Positions 32,603 through 42,320 of a stretch of 64,000 nt of DNA are shown in pieces (position 1 is the first letter of the stretch; each line of letters starts with the position of its first letter). The notes under the pieces are model-generated. The model was not told the origin of the DNA, made no database searches, and worked only from the letters and a program-made list of their open reading frames with translations. The stretch comes from JBLUOA01 sp048060095 (GTDB taxonomy: Bacteria; Pseudomonadota; Alphaproteobacteria; Rhodobacterales; Rhodobacteraceae). The stretch is taken from contig NZ_JBLUOA010000001.1 in the NCBI RefSeq assembly GCF_048060095.1, positions 1,550,001-1,614,000 on the forward strand, read 5' to 3'. Both the position numbers and the translations under genes were made by a program.

Positions 32603-33790
32603 TTAGCGGAAGGTCACCGTTTCGTAAGCACCATCGGTGATGGTGTATTCACGATAAGTGCCAGCCGCTTCGCCCGGTCCGATCAATTCAACGCCGGTGC
32701 CGCCGACATAGTCGACTTCACCACCTTCAGCGAGGATCTGGAGCGCTTTGCCCAGTTCGCCCGGCAGGATCGGTTCGCCCGGTGCGTTGGCGACGTTCAG
32801 CAGGTTGGCCGCAACCGCTTCGCTCGTCGCAGCGCCACCGGCCTGCATAGCAAGGGCCAGAAGGGCCGCCGCGTCATAGCTTTCGCGGGTGAAGGAGCTT
32901 TCGCCATTCACGCCAGCCGCTTCGGTGATCGCCTTGAACGCGTCAGCGCCTTCGCCTTCGGACCACGGAACAGACCCGTATGACCCGCCGATATCGCCAC
33001 CAATGTCGGCAACCAGAGCGTCGGAATACATGCCGTCACCCATCGCGAACGTATCAAACGCGCCTGAATCGAGCGCCGCTTGGATCATACCGCGGCCACC
33101 TTGGTCGGAGTATCCGAGCACGACCAGCACTTCGCCGCCGGCCGAGGCCAGCGCGCCAACTTCGGCAGAGTAGTCGCCCTTGCCGTCTTCATGCGGTGCG
33201 TTCAGCGTGACCGATCCGCCCATGCCTTCAAAGCTTGAAATAAAGGCGTCGGACAGGCCTTTGCCGTAGTCGTTGTTGGTGTAGGTCACGGCAACGCTTT
33301 CAACGCCCTTGTCCTTCATGATGCTCGCCAGAACTTCACCCTGACGCGCGTCGGAGGGCGAGGTGCGGAAGAACAGGCCGTTGTCTTCTGCGGTCGACAG
33401 GCCGGGGCTGGTTGCGGACGGAGATACCATCACAACGCCGTTCGGCACTGCCACGTTCGCCAGAACCGCGCCAGTTACGCCGGAACAGTCAGCACCCATG
33501 ATCGCCACAACGCCTTCGCTGTTGATCATGCGTTCTGCGGCGGCTGTCGCTGCAGCCGAGTCAACGCAGGTCGAATCCCCGCGCACCGCTGCCAGCATCT
33601 TGCCGTCAAGAATACCGCCAGCTTCGTTGATCTCAGCAATGGCGAGTTCGGCCGAGTCCGCCATATGCGGCGTCAGCGATTCGATTGGGCCGGTAAAGCC
33701 GAGCAATACGCCGATATTCACATCTTCGGCGGCTGCCGCGCCCGCGCTGACCAGCGCGGTGGCAGTGGTTGCCATAAGTAGTTTTTTCAT
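32603..33790 (-). CDS. livJ: Branched-chain amino acid ABC transporter substrate-binding protein
   Basis: The 395-aa protein has a signal peptide, MKKLLMATTATALVSAGAAA, and the periplasmic LivJ fold: VNIGVLLGFTGPIESLTPHM, MINSEGVVAIMGADCSGVTG, MVSPSATSPGLSTAEDNGLF and VAVTYTNNDYGKGLSDAF. It binds the transported amino acid or a related amide; the exact ligand cannot be read. It is the first gene of the liv cluster. The leader carries an inverted repeat GTGCGGC/GCCGCAC (33820-33839). Confidence 0.93.
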   Translation of the reverse strand: MKKLLMATTATALVSAGAAAAEDVNIGVLLGFTGPIESLTPHMADSAELAIAEINEAGGILDGKMLAAVRGDSTCVDSAAATAAAERMINSEGVVAIMGADCSGVTGAVLANVAVPNGVVMVSPSATSPGLSTAEDNGLFFRTSPSDARQGEVLASIMKDKGVESVAVTYTNNDYGKGLSDAFISSFEGMGGSVTLNAPHEDGKGDYSAEVGALASAGGEVLVVLGYSDQGGRGMIQAALDSGAFDTFAMGDGMYSDALVADIGGDIGGSYGSVPWSEGEGADAFKAITEAAGVNGESSFTRESYDAAALLALAMQAGGAATSEAVAANLLNVANAPGEPILPGELGKALQILAEGGEVDYVGGTGVELIGPGEAAGTYREYTITDGAYETVTFR

Positions 33791-33819
33791 TTTTCTCTCC
33801 CATTAGGACGTAATCGTCT

Positions 33820-33839
33820 GTGCGGCGCTGTTGCCGCAC
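33820..33839. repeat. Inverted repeat in the livJ leader
   Basis: GTGCGGC (33820-33826) and GCCGCAC (33833-33839) form a perfect 7-bp dyad with a 6-base centre, 30 bases upstream of the livJ ATG. It could be an operator or an mRNA leader hairpin. Confidence 0.4.
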
Positions 33840-33962
33840 CTGCGCAGTAGGAAAGACTTGTCCGGGTGACTTTGTCAAAGCGTTATTTTCAAGACGTGAT
33901 TTGACGCCGGTGCGCGCCTGTTGGCATTGTTCCCTTAGGGAAAGCGGGCGTAGGAGGTGTCT

Positions 33963-35078
33963 GTGCCGATACGAATGATCCGTCTGATTTCGGTTGTGTT
34001 TGCTGTTACTGTGGCCCTTACGGCAACCACGCTGCGGGCTGAGAATTTTCGGATTGAACCGGTCGTCAGCGGGCTTGAGGCGCCTTGGGCGGTTGCCTTC
34101 CTTCCGCCGACAGACGGCGCGCAGCGGTTCCTTGTGACCGAGCGGGATGGGCGCCTTTGGTTCGGCGATGGGGGTGATCTGCAAGAGGTTAGTGGCGTGC
34201 CCGAGGTGGCCGCAGTCGGGCAGGGCGGTCTGCTTGATGTGATGCTGCCGCGCGATTTTGCCGAGAGCCGTCTTGTCTACCTGAGCTTTGCGAAAGAACA
34301 GGGGGCCAGCGCGGGGACAGCACTTGGCGTAGGGCGCTTGTCTGACGACAACCGCGCGCTTGAAGATTTCCGCGTCATATTCGAAATGTCAGGCGGCAAT
34401 TCTGGCGGGCGGCATTTTGGGTCGAGGATTGTCGAGGCCGAAGACGGGCGGATTTTTCTGACGATTGGGGAACGGGGGGATCGGCCCTCTGCGCAGGACA
34501 TGGCCCGCCACAACGGGTCTGTCATACGGATCAATTCAGATGGCACTGTTCCTTCGGACAATCCGTTTGTCGATCAACCGGGCGTAAGGCCGGAGCTTTG
34601 GAGCATCGGCCACCGCAATCCGCAAGGGGCCGCTTTGGACGCAGAGGGCTTGCTTTGGGTCAATGAGCACGGCGCGCAAGGCGGGGATGAGGTGAACCGG
34701 ATCGAACGCGGCGCGAATTACGGCTGGCCGGTGATTTCGTATGGGCGCCATTATTCCGGCGGGCAGATCGGCGAGGGAACCGAGAAAGAGGGAATGGAGC
34801 AGCCCGCGTATTACTGGGACCCGTCCATCGCGCCTTCGGGCCTTGCGATCTATTCCGGCGAACTGTGGGAGGACTGGCAGGGCGATTTCTTCGTTGGCAG
34901 CCTGAAATTCGACCACATCGCCCGGCTGGAACGAAATGGCGACCAACTCCGTGAAGCTGATCGAATCGAAACCCGCGAAACGCAGCGTGTTCGCGATGTG
35001 AGGGAGGCGCCAGACGGCAGCATTTGGTTCCTGTCCGTCGGACTGGGTGCGCTTTACCGGATCGTGCCAGAAGGTTGA
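33963..35078 (+). CDS. PQQ-dependent soluble sugar dehydrogenase family protein
   Basis: From GTG 33963, 5 bases after AGGAGG, the product is 371 aa. A signal peptide (about residues 1-26) is followed by a six-bladed propeller of the aldose sugar dehydrogenase (YliI/Asd) family: GLEAPWAVAFLP, VTERDGRLW, GQGGLLDVMLPRDF, GGRHFGSRIV, GHRNPQGAALDAEGLLWVNE and HGAQGGDEVNRIERGANYGW. These periplasmic enzymes oxidise aldoses with PQQ as cofactor. No PQQ synthesis genes are in the window, so the organism either makes PQQ elsewhere or takes it up. An ATG at 33975 is an alternative start. Confidence 0.88.
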   Translation: MPIRMIRLISVVFAVTVALTATTLRAENFRIEPVVSGLEAPWAVAFLPPTDGAQRFLVTERDGRLWFGDGGDLQEVSGVPEVAAVGQGGLLDVMLPRDFAESRLVYLSFAKEQGASAGTALGVGRLSDDNRALEDFRVIFEMSGGNSGGRHFGSRIVEAEDGRIFLTIGERGDRPSAQDMARHNGSVIRINSDGTVPSDNPFVDQPGVRPELWSIGHRNPQGAALDAEGLLWVNEHGAQGGDEVNRIERGANYGWPVISYGRHYSGGQIGEGTEKEGMEQPAYYWDPSIAPSGLAIYSGELWEDWQGDFFVGSLKFDHIARLERNGDQLREADRIETRETQRVRDVREAPDGSIWFLSVGLGALYRIVPEG

Positions 35079-35082
35079 TGTT

Positions 35083-36084
35083 TTAGATCGACAGCCGCAC
35101 GGCCTGCGATCCACGCTCCCGATAGGGGGTCGTGTCATAATGCGACCGATAGCATTTTGAGAAATGCGAGGGCGAAGCAAACCCACAGGCAAGCGCGACG
35201 TTAATCACGCTCATATCCGTCTGCATCAGCAGGTTGCGTGCCTTTTGCAGCCGAAGCTCCATGTAATACCGCTTGGGTGAGCGGTTGAGGTAGCGGCGGA
35301 ACAGCCGTTCAAGTTGTCGCGTAGACATCCCGACATCTTTGGCGAGCACGGAGGGGCTGATCGGCTCCTCTATATTCTGTTCCATCATCTGAATAACGGC
35401 AGACAGTTTCGGATGACGGACCCCGATACGGGACGGGACCGAAAGGCGCTGCGTGTCCTGATCAGTTCGGATTGAGGAATAGATCAACTGATCTGCGACC
35501 ACGTTCGCCATTTCTTCGCCGTGGTCATTTGCAATCAGCTTCAGCATCAGGTCGATCGAAGATGTGCCGCCCGCCGTGGTGTAGCGGTTGCCATCCATCA
35601 CAAAGACCGATTTGGTCAAGTTCACATCGTCGAACTCTTCGGCAAAGCTGTCCTGGTTTTCCCAGTGGATCGTCGCCCGCTTGCCATCCAGAAGCCCGGC
35701 CCGCGCCATGCTGTGCGCCGCGGTGCACAGGCCCGCGATAACGATTCCACGCCGCGCTTCGCGCCGTAGCCATGCGAGCAGGCGCTTCGTCGTCGCTCGC
35801 TGCACGTCCAGCCCGCCGCAGATCAAAACGGTGTCGTCGCGCCCAACCTCATCCAGATCGGCGTTGACGTTGAACTCCGTCCCCGAAGATGACGCGACCG
35901 TCGTGCCGCCTTCGCCGATCAGGGTCCATTCATAAACCGTTTTTCCTGCCATGCGGTTCGCGATGCGCAACGGCTCCAACGCGCCGGCGAAGGACAGGAG
36001 CGTAAAATTCTCCAGCAAAACAAAGACCATCCGGCGCGGTTTCCCGTCACTGGACGCGATGTTCTGAGTCTGGTCTGAGGACAT
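35083..36084 (-). CDS. GlxA-family transcriptional regulator (DJ-1/PfpI domain plus AraC HTH)
   Basis: From ATG 36084 the product is 333 aa. Residues about 15-190 form a DJ-1/PfpI-like domain (RRMVFVLLENFTLLSFAGAL, the nucleophile-elbow-like GLCTAAHSMARAGLLDG). Residues about 225-325 are an AraC double HTH (LAKDVGMSTRQLERLFRRYL, VALACGFASPSHFSKCYRSH). This architecture is that of GbdR/CdhR/ArgR-type activators, which sense quaternary amines or arginine. The ligand here is unknown. It is divergent from the DAHP synthase gene. Confidence 0.88.
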   Translation of the reverse strand: MSSDQTQNIASSDGKPRRMVFVLLENFTLLSFAGALEPLRIANRMAGKTVYEWTLIGEGGTTVASSSGTEFNVNADLDEVGRDDTVLICGGLDVQRATTKRLLAWLRREARRGIVIAGLCTAAHSMARAGLLDGKRATIHWENQDSFAEEFDDVNLTKSVFVMDGNRYTTAGGTSSIDLMLKLIANDHGEEMANVVADQLIYSSIRTDQDTQRLSVPSRIGVRHPKLSAVIQMMEQNIEEPISPSVLAKDVGMSTRQLERLFRRYLNRSPKRYYMELRLQKARNLLMQTDMSVINVALACGFASPSHFSKCYRSHYDTTPYRERGSQAVRLSI

Positions 36085-36203
36085 AGTCGTTAAATCCCGT
36101 TGTAACGATTGAACCCGATCAGGTTTGCCGCGGCGGATCAAGCCTCATGCGGTCATTTTTTGCCAAAAACGATCAAATCGGCGGATGTCATGGATTTCTT
36201 AGG

Positions 36204-36233
36204 TTGGCAACCATTCCATTGCAAAGATATAGG
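36204..36233 (+). promoter_or_regulatory. Possible promoter of the DAHP synthase gene
   Basis: TTGGCA (36204-36209) and TATAGG (36228-36233) are separated by 18 bases, 34 bases before the ATG. The -35 is one base from consensus; the -10 is weaker. Confidence 0.35.
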
Positions 36234-36267
36234 TATGGCCTGAAATTTTATTCGTGGAGCGAGAACC

Positions 36268-37638
36268 ATGGCGAGGGTTTGGAAAAAATCTGACTGGCGT
36301 GCAAAACCCAGAGTTCAGATGCCGGACTATATCGATAGCGAGGCACTGGCGAAGGTCGAGGCGCAGCTTGGACAGTATCCGCCGCTCGTTTTTGCGGGTG
36401 AGGCGCGCAGGCTGAAAGCGGCGCTTGGCGATGTCTCGCGTGGTAATGCGTTCCTGCTGCAAGGTGGTGATTGCGCCGAGAGCTTCGCGGAGTTTTCCGC
36501 CGACACGATCCGCGACACGTTCAAGGTCATGTTGCAGATGGCGATGGTCCTGACCTACGGCGCCAAGGTGCCGGTCGTGAAGGTCGGCCGCCTTGCCGGG
36601 CAATTCGCTAAGCCCCGTTCCGCGCCGACCGAGGTCAAGGATGGGGTCGAACTGCCAAGCTACCGCGGTGACATCATCAACGAACTCGACTTCACGCCTG
36701 AATCCCGGATTCCCGACCCGCAGAAGATGTTGCAGGCTTACACGCAGGCGGCGGCGACGCTGAACCTTGTGCGGGCGTTCAGTCAGGGCGGGTTCGCGGA
36801 TGTTCACAAGGTTCACGCTTGGACGCTTGGATTCACTCAGGGCGACAAGGCCGAACGCTACCGTGATCTGGCGGATCGGATTTCCGACACGCTCGACTTC
36901 ATGCGGGCGGCAGGTGTGGACAGCGATCGGTCCCATACCTTGCAGACCGTCGATTTCTACACCAGCCACGAGGCGCTGCTGCTTGAATATGAAGAGGCGC
37001 TGTGCCGGATCGATTCAACCTCGGGTCTGCCGGTTGCGGGGTCGGGGCATATGATCTGGATCGGAGATCGCACCCGTCAGCCGGACGGCGCGCATGTCGA
37101 ATTCGCGCGCGGTGTGCAGAACCCGATCGGGTTGAAATGCGGGCCAACGACGACTGCGGATGATCTGAAGGTTCTGATGTCAAAGCTGAACCCGGAGAAT
37201 GAGGCTGGGCGTCTGACTTTGATCGCGCGTTTCGGGGCAGGGTCCGTCGGTGACCACCTGCCCCGCCTGATCAAGGCGGTGCAGGACGAGGGCGCGAACG
37301 TCGTCTGGTCCTGTGATCCGATGCACGGCAACACGATCAAGTCATCCTCGGGCTACAAGACGCGGCCGTTCGATTCCGTTCTGCGCGAGGTGCAGGAATT
37401 CTTTGCTATTCATAACGCCGAAGGCACGATTCCCGGTGGTGTACATTTTGAGATGACCGGCAAGGATGTGACTGAATGCACAGGCGGCGTTCGTGCGGTT
37501 ACGGATGAGGACCTGTCGGATAGGTATCACACTGCGTGCGATCCGCGCCTGAACGCCAGCCAAGCGTTGGAACTGGCGTTCCTGATTGCCGAAGAACTGT
37601 CATCAAACCGAAAAGACGCGCAGGCCGCTGCGGTCTGA
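36268..37638 (+). CDS. aroG: 3-deoxy-7-phosphoheptulonate synthase, class II
   Basis: The 456-aa protein is a class II (plant/Mycobacterium type) DAHP synthase: QPP-like [30 protein letters not shown] (metal-binding Cys), [42 protein letters not shown], and [11 protein letters not shown] with [18 protein letters not shown] near the end. It condenses phosphoenolpyruvate with erythrose-4-phosphate, the first step of the shikimate pathway. No other aro gene is adjacent. The symbol is a generic one; class II enzymes are also named aroF or aroH in databases. Confidence 0.93.
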   Translation: MARVWKKSDWRAKPRVQMPDYIDSEALAKVEAQLGQYPPLVFAGEARRLKAALGDVSRGNAFLLQGGDCAESFAEFSADTIRDTFKVMLQMAMVLTYGAKVPVVKVGRLAGQFAKPRSAPTEVKDGVELPSYRGDIINELDFTPESRIPDPQKMLQAYTQAAATLNLVRAFSQGGFADVHKVHAWTLGFTQGDKAERYRDLADRISDTLDFMRAAGVDSDRSHTLQTVDFYTSHEALLLEYEEALCRIDSTSGLPVAGSGHMIWIGDRTRQPDGAHVEFARGVQNPIGLKCGPTTTADDLKVLMSKLNPENEAGRLTLIARFGAGSVGDHLPRLIKAVQDEGANVVWSCDPMHGNTIKSSSGYKTRPFDSVLREVQEFFAIHNAEGTIPGGVHFEMTGKDVTECTGGVRAVTDEDLSDRYHTACDPRLNASQALELAFLIAEELSSNRKDAQAAAV

Positions 37639-37644
37639 TCCGTC

Positions 37645-38313
37645 TTAGTCGTCTGACTTCACAAGCCGTAATTTTGGCGGCTTGTGGGGTCGACGGGCAG
37701 ACGAAAACGGTTCTGCAGGCTCTGCGAAACCAGCGACCGGGCTGCGTTCAGTTATCTGTGGCTTGCACTGTTCGATCTGGCTGTGCCGACATTCAAGCAG
37801 CTTGAAGCGTCGCGGCGCCCGTCCGATGGCACCTTTGCTGACAAGGCAACCAAGCGCCCGCGAAATATCCCCCAGATCACTTTTGAGCGGAAGCAGCAGC
37901 AGGCCCGCGTCCAGCTTCGGTTTACCAAATCCGGTTTCGGCACTCAGCTTCAGTTCGAGCGTTTCCGGCTTTTGAAACAACCCTTCCAACGCTTCAGACA
38001 GCGCGTTTCGGTCTTCCGGCACGACGAATGAAGTGATCGGCATACCCCGCACCTCCATCCCCATCACATCGACAAGGTGCATCCCCGCAAGACGAAAGCG
38101 GGCGAGGCCGGGCGCAATCCTTTCAAGCACGAATGCGTATTCCAACGCGGATTCGATACCCCGAGGGTCGATCTCCGACCGCAACGGAACGGCGCGGCCA
38201 CGACGCAGGCCATCCCAATAGGCTTCGACTTGTCTGATTGCTGGAAAAGTCATGTCACCATTGCCGCTTGGCAGTGAAACAATATTCTGCCCTTGGTTAC
38301 TCGTATCGCACAT
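37645..38313 (-). CDS. PAS-domain protein (PAS_5 type)
   Basis: The 222-aa protein matches the alphaproteobacterial PAS_5 family: FPAIRQVEAYWDGLRRGRAV, PLRSEIDPRGIESALEYAFV, FRLAGMHLVDVMGMEVRGMP and DRNALSEALEGLFQKPETL. There is no output domain, so it is a stand-alone sensor or protein-interaction module. The C-terminal 60 residues are basic and proline-rich. A 9-bp perfect inverted repeat (CACAAGCCG...CGGCTTGTG, 37660-37686) lies within its last codons, opposite the end of the DAHP synthase gene. An alternative start is the internal ATG that opens MTFPAIRQ. Confidence 0.82.
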   Translation of the reverse strand: MCDTSNQGQNIVSLPSGNGDMTFPAIRQVEAYWDGLRRGRAVPLRSEIDPRGIESALEYAFVLERIAPGLARFRLAGMHLVDVMGMEVRGMPITSFVVPEDRNALSEALEGLFQKPETLELKLSAETGFGKPKLDAGLLLLPLKSDLGDISRALGCLVSKGAIGRAPRRFKLLECRHSQIEQCKPQITERSPVAGFAEPAEPFSSARRPHKPPKLRLVKSDD

Positions 38314-38451
38314 CGCATCACCCGATCTGGTGTCCGAAAAAAACTCGGTTTGTTGTCCAACGGGTTACGCTCTGTTAACCCTATCTAGATAAAGATTACT
38401 GTTCCGTTAACGTCGCATGTTTTGCGAAAATTTGGTGGAAATTCTAAACGA

Positions 38452-39357
38452 ATGGTTAACACACACTCCGTGACTTCGATGACAGGGTTCGCGTCCGGCA
38501 GGGGCGAAGCTGACGGCTTTAGCTGGGGCTGGGACCTGCGGGCGGTCAACGGCAAGGGGCTTGATCTGCGCCTGCGCGTGCCGGATTGGGTTGAGGGGTT
38601 GGAGCAGGCGTTGCGCACGGCAATGTCTGCCCGGATCGGGCGGGGCAATATCACGCTGTCGTTGCGGCTTGCACGGGACGACTCTGCCGCAGCGGCGTCC
38701 CTGAACGAAACCGCGCTGGCCCGGCATTTCGAAACGCTAAAGCGGGTGGAGCAATTGGCGGCAGAGGCCGACATCGCCCTGTCGCCGTCGTCAGCGATGG
38801 ACGTGCTCGCCATACGTGGCGTGCAGGAGATGTCGTCGGAGGCGGAGTATACAGCCGGCCTGCGAAAGACGTTGATGGCTGATTTTGCGCAGGTTCTCGA
38901 CGCATTCTGCGCCATGCGAGCCGCCGAAGGGGAGGCCTTGCAGCAGGTCATCAGCGGCCAGCTCGACCGCATTGAAACGCTGGTCGCTGACGCGTCGAAA
39001 GTTGCCGAAGCGCGTAAAGACGATGTGGCCGAAACGCTGCGTGCCAATGTCGCGAAACTGCTTGAGAATACCGATGGCATCGACGAAGCGCGACTGACGC
39101 AGGAACTCGCGCTGCTTGCGGTCAAGACCGACGTGACCGAAGAACTCGACCGTCTTCGCGCCCATATCGACGCGGCGCGTGCGCTGCTGCGGGCAGAGGG
39201 GCCGATCGGACGCAAGCTCGACTTTCTGATGCAGGAGTTCAACAGAGAAGCGAATACGCTTTGTTCAAAGTCGCAATCCGTCGACCTGACCGCACTTGGC
39301 CTTGACCTGAAAGCCACCATCGATCAGATGCGCGAACAGGTTCAGAATGTGGAGTAA
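38452..39357 (+). CDS. yicC: YicC-family endoribonuclease
   Basis: From ATG 38452 the product is 301 aa. The family start SMTGFASGRGEADG is followed by WDLRAVNGKGLDLRLRVPDW; the C-terminus has the conserved DRLRAHIDAARALLRAEGPI, GRKLDFLMQEFNREANTLCS and the metal-linked SKSQSVDLTALGLDLKATIDQ. YicC proteins are RNases involved in RNA turnover. Its stop is 3 bases before the gmk ATG, and the yicC-gmk pairing is widespread. Confidence 0.92.
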   Translation: MVNTHSVTSMTGFASGRGEADGFSWGWDLRAVNGKGLDLRLRVPDWVEGLEQALRTAMSARIGRGNITLSLRLARDDSAAAASLNETALARHFETLKRVEQLAAEADIALSPSSAMDVLAIRGVQEMSSEAEYTAGLRKTLMADFAQVLDAFCAMRAAEGEALQQVISGQLDRIETLVADASKVAEARKDDVAETLRANVAKLLENTDGIDEARLTQELALLAVKTDVTEELDRLRAHIDAARALLRAEGPIGRKLDFLMQEFNREANTLCSKSQSVDLTALGLDLKATIDQMREQVQNVE

Positions 39358-39360
39358 TTG

Positions 39361-40005
39361 ATGGGACAGCGGCGCGGTCTTCTTATCATCCTTTCGTCGC
39401 CCTCAGGGGCCGGGAAATCCACACTGGCCAAGCGCCTGCGCGATTGGGACGACACCATCCGCTTTTCGGTGTCCGCCACGACCCGCCCCGCCCGACCGGG
39501 TGAGGAGGAAGGCCGCGAATACTATTTCCGCACTCGCGAGGAATTCGAAGCGATGATCGCAGGCGGTGATATGCTGGAACACGCAGAGGTTTTCGGCAAC
39601 CTCTACGGCAGTCCCCGCGCCCCGGTTGAGGAGGCGATCAGGGGTGGGCAGGACGTGTTGTTCGACATCGACTGGCAAGGCGGCCAGCAGGTTCGCGAAA
39701 CCGGAATCGGCAAACAGCACGCGCTGTCGGTCTTTCTGCTGCCCCCGTCGATCTCCGAGCTGGAAAAACGTCTGCGGTCACGTGGTCAGGACAGCGAAGA
39801 GGTGATTGCAGGCCGGATGCAGAAAAGTCGGGATGAAATCAGCCATTGGGCGGAATACGATTACGTTCTGGTTAACGACGATCTGGATGCGACCTTCGAG
39901 CGGCTGAAAACCATCGTAACGGCAGAGCGGATGAGAAAGTCGCAGCAGCCCGATCTTGTCGGCATCGTGCGCAACCTGAACTCTGAATTTGAGGAACGGC
40001 AATGA
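39361..40005 (+). CDS. gmk: Guanylate kinase
   Basis: From ATG 39361 the product is 214 aa. The P-loop reads [16 protein letters not shown] (about residues 9-24), the GMP-binding motifs are [19 protein letters not shown] and [13 protein letters not shown], and the lid has [15 protein letters not shown]. It phosphorylates GMP to GDP. It overlaps the carbonic anhydrase gene by 4 bases (ATGA). Confidence 0.96.
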   Translation: MGQRRGLLIILSSPSGAGKSTLAKRLRDWDDTIRFSVSATTRPARPGEEEGREYYFRTREEFEAMIAGGDMLEHAEVFGNLYGSPRAPVEEAIRGGQDVLFDIDWQGGQQVRETGIGKQHALSVFLLPPSISELEKRLRSRGQDSEEVIAGRMQKSRDEISHWAEYDYVLVNDDLDATFERLKTIVTAERMRKSQQPDLVGIVRNLNSEFEERQ

Positions 40006-40526
40006 CGATTTTTACTTTGGATGGACTGGCACCCGAGCTTGACGACGACAGCTGGGTCGCCCCGGATGCGAATGTGATCGGCAAAGTTACTTTGGGCGCC
40101 GGTGTTGGCGTTTGGTTCGGCGCGACCCTTCGCGGTGACAATGAACGCATCACCGTCGGCGCACGCACGAATATTCAGGAAAACACCGTTTGCCACACCG
40201 ATATGGGCTACCCGCTGGTGATTGGCGAGAACTGCACGATTGGCCATAAGGCGATGCTGCACGGGTGCACGATTGGCGAAGGTAGTCTGATCGGCATGGG
40301 CGCGACCGTTCTGAATGGCGCGACCATCGGCAAGAACTGCCTGATCGGGGCGGGGGCGCTGATTACCGAAGGGAAGACGATCCCCGATGGCTCTCTCGTC
40401 ATGGGTGCGCCCGGCAAGGTCGTGCGGCAGTTGGATGAGGCGGGTATCGCCGCGCTTTATGATTCCGCCGAGGGGTATGTGCAGAACATGCGCCGGTTCC
40501 GTGACGGGCTGGCTGTTCGCGACTAA
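40002..40526 (+). CDS. Gamma-class carbonic anhydrase-like protein
   Basis: The 174-aa protein is a left-handed beta-helix of hexapeptide repeats. The three zinc-ligand histidines of gamma carbonic anhydrases are in place: His65 (VCHTDMG), His82 and His87 ([15 protein letters not shown]). A C-terminal helix follows ([14 protein letters not shown]). Members of this family (YrdA/PaaY type) bind metal, but not all have proven CO2 hydration activity. It is coupled to gmk by a 4-base overlap. Confidence 0.9.
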   Translation: MTIFTLDGLAPELDDDSWVAPDANVIGKVTLGAGVGVWFGATLRGDNERITVGARTNIQENTVCHTDMGYPLVIGENCTIGHKAMLHGCTIGEGSLIGMGATVLNGATIGKNCLIGAGALITEGKTIPDGSLVMGAPGKVVRQLDEAGIAALYDSAEGYVQNMRRFRDGLAVRD

Positions 40527-40552
40527 ACCACACGCAATCCGGGGGCCACTTC

Positions 40553-41749
40553 ATGTCAGACACCGACCGTCCATCGCTGATCCGCCGGACCCCGTGGCCA
40601 GAGAGCGCGTCGCGCCCCGTTGGGACGCCGCTTCAGCCCTCGGTCGTCTATGCCTCTCGCAATCCAGACGCGCTCGACGCGCAGTATGAGGGACGCACCG
40701 AAGGCTTCGCCTATTCGCGGGAGGGGCATCCAAACGCGCAAATCCTTGCGACAAAGATCGACGGGATGGAAGGGGCGGTTGGCGGGATCGTCACGTCTTC
40801 AGGCATGGCGGCGGTTACGGCGGCTGTTCTGGGCTTGCTGAATGCGGGCGATCACATCATCGCAGGCGATCAGCTATATGGGCGGTCGCTGCGGCTGATG
40901 CAGGAGGATCTGCCGCGCCTCGGGATTGGCGCGACCTTGGCCGACCCGACAGATATTGAGGCGTTTCGGAAGGCGCTTCATCCCGAAACCCGCGCGATCC
41001 TTGTCGAAGTTGTATCGAACCCGACGCTGCGGGTGGCGGATATGGAGGGATTGGCACAACTCGCCCGCGAATACGACCTGCTGCTGATGGTTGATAACAC
41101 CTTCACCACGCCGCGCGCCTATCGACCATTCGATCACGGTGCGGATGTTGTGATTCACTCCGTCACCAAGCTGCTCGCCGGGCATTCGGACGCGATGTTG
41201 GGCTATGTCGTTGCGAAAAATCCTGCGCTTCAGGAACAGATCACGACAACGGTTATCACCTGGGGCATGGTCGGCAGCCCGTTCGACTGCTGGCTGGCAG
41301 AAAGGGGGCTGTATTCGTTCGACCTGCGTTTTGACCGCGCGTCACAAAACGCGGCGGAGCTTGCCGATCACCTCGGAGGTCTTCCTGGTGTGCGCCGTGT
41401 GCTTTATCCGCTACGCGCCGATCACCCGGACCACAACCGTGCTGCGCATCTGTTGGGCGGGCAAGGTGGCAATATGGTGAGCTTTGAGGTCGAAGGCGGC
41501 CGCGCTGCCGCCAATGCGCTGACTGAAGCGGCTGCGAACATCGCCTTTGCCCCAACACTCGGCGATATCGGCACGACCCTGTCGCACGCGGCATCGTCAT
41601 CGCACCGTGGATTGGACGCGGCAGCCCGCGAAGCGATCGGGATTTCCGAAGGATTCTTTCGCGTTTCCGTCGGCGTTGAAGATATCGCCCTACTGAAACG
41701 CGAATTTGCCGAGGCAGTCGCGGCCGCCGTCAAACCACGCGGAGTTTAA
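40553..41749 (+). CDS. metC: Cystathionine beta-lyase
   Basis: The 398-aa protein is a fold-type I PLP enzyme of the Cys/Met metabolism family. Landmarks: YEGRTEGFAYSREGHPNAQI, SSGMAAVTAAVLGLLNAGDHI, YGRSLRLMQEDLPRLG, LLMVDNTFTTPRAYRPFDHGAD and the PLP-lysine motif VIHSVTKLLAGHSDAMLGYV. The family cleaves cystathionine to homocysteine. Some members are cystathionine gamma-synthases or methionine gamma-lyases, so the exact reaction is inferred. Its 3' end overlaps the convergent gene at 41730 by 20 bases. Confidence 0.85.
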   Translation: MSDTDRPSLIRRTPWPESASRPVGTPLQPSVVYASRNPDALDAQYEGRTEGFAYSREGHPNAQILATKIDGMEGAVGGIVTSSGMAAVTAAVLGLLNAGDHIIAGDQLYGRSLRLMQEDLPRLGIGATLADPTDIEAFRKALHPETRAILVEVVSNPTLRVADMEGLAQLAREYDLLLMVDNTFTTPRAYRPFDHGADVVIHSVTKLLAGHSDAMLGYVVAKNPALQEQITTTVITWGMVGSPFDCWLAERGLYSFDLRFDRASQNAAELADHLGGLPGVRRVLYPLRADHPDHNRAAHLLGGQGGNMVSFEVEGGRAAANALTEAAANIAFAPTLGDIGTTLSHAASSSHRGLDAAAREAIGISEGFFRVSVGVEDIALLKREFAEAVAAAVKPRGV

Positions 41750-42134
41750 GCGGGTTCGTCACCTGATAAAGCTCACAATCGATCCCCGGCGCCTGGGCGC
41801 GGAGTTCTGTCAGCACCATATCGGGATGGGGCAGTTTCGGTGACAGAACGCGGTATCGTCCGGTGAACCCCAGCGTATATAGCCGCGCCGCCACGTCGAG
41901 CGCGTCAAACCCGTTCGCAACAAGCGGGGACAGCACGATGCTCGGTGCCGCGTCCGATAGCGCCTCGGCATCCATGTCGGCATAGTCGAGGTAGCGGAAC
42001 CCCGAATCCTGCGGCAGTTCACGCCCCTGCGCGATCCACGTGCGGACATTGCCGACGACGAGAATCAGTTCGCTTGTATCATTCGGGGCTGCACTGCTCA
42101 TCCGCGCACTTACCTGTTCGATCCCAGGCGCCAT
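41730..42134 (-). CDS. Unrecognised protein with receiver-like alternating strands and helices
   Basis: From ATG 42134 the product is 134 aa (ATG 42101 would give 123). Alternating hydrophobic strands and helices are seen: ELILVVGNVRTWI, SGFRYLDYADM, SIVLSPLVANGFDALDVAAR, GRYRVLSPKLPHPDMVLTEL and DCELYQVTNPL. The pattern looks like a response-regulator-type alpha/beta fold, but the phospho-acceptor aspartate and the conserved lysine are not clear. It lies divergent to phoR with about 190 bases between and overlaps metC convergently. Similar proteins occur in Rhodobacterales without known function. Confidence 0.6.
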   Translation of the reverse strand: MAPGIEQVSARMSSAAPNDTSELILVVGNVRTWIAQGRELPQDSGFRYLDYADMDAEALSDAAPSIVLSPLVANGFDALDVAARLYTLGFTGRYRVLSPKLPHPDMVLTELRAQAPGIDCELYQVTNPLKLRVV

Positions 42135-42320
42135 TCCAGCGCCTGCGGCCTTGTTTTCGTTGTCGTCGTGGGCAAAACGGGGAAAAAAGTTTACTTGGTA
42201 CAGGCCGCACAATAGACCGGCTTCAAACGGGCGGATTTTCGCCTGTTTTCGTCGGGTGTCCTATGTCTCAAAATGTGGCACGAAAGGCAACGCGATAGAT
42301 CAGAAAACGAGCGCGACATA

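Noticed and set aside
40527..40552. A SAM riboswitch before metC
   Set aside because: The gap between the two genes is only 26 bases, too short for any known SAM riboswitch.
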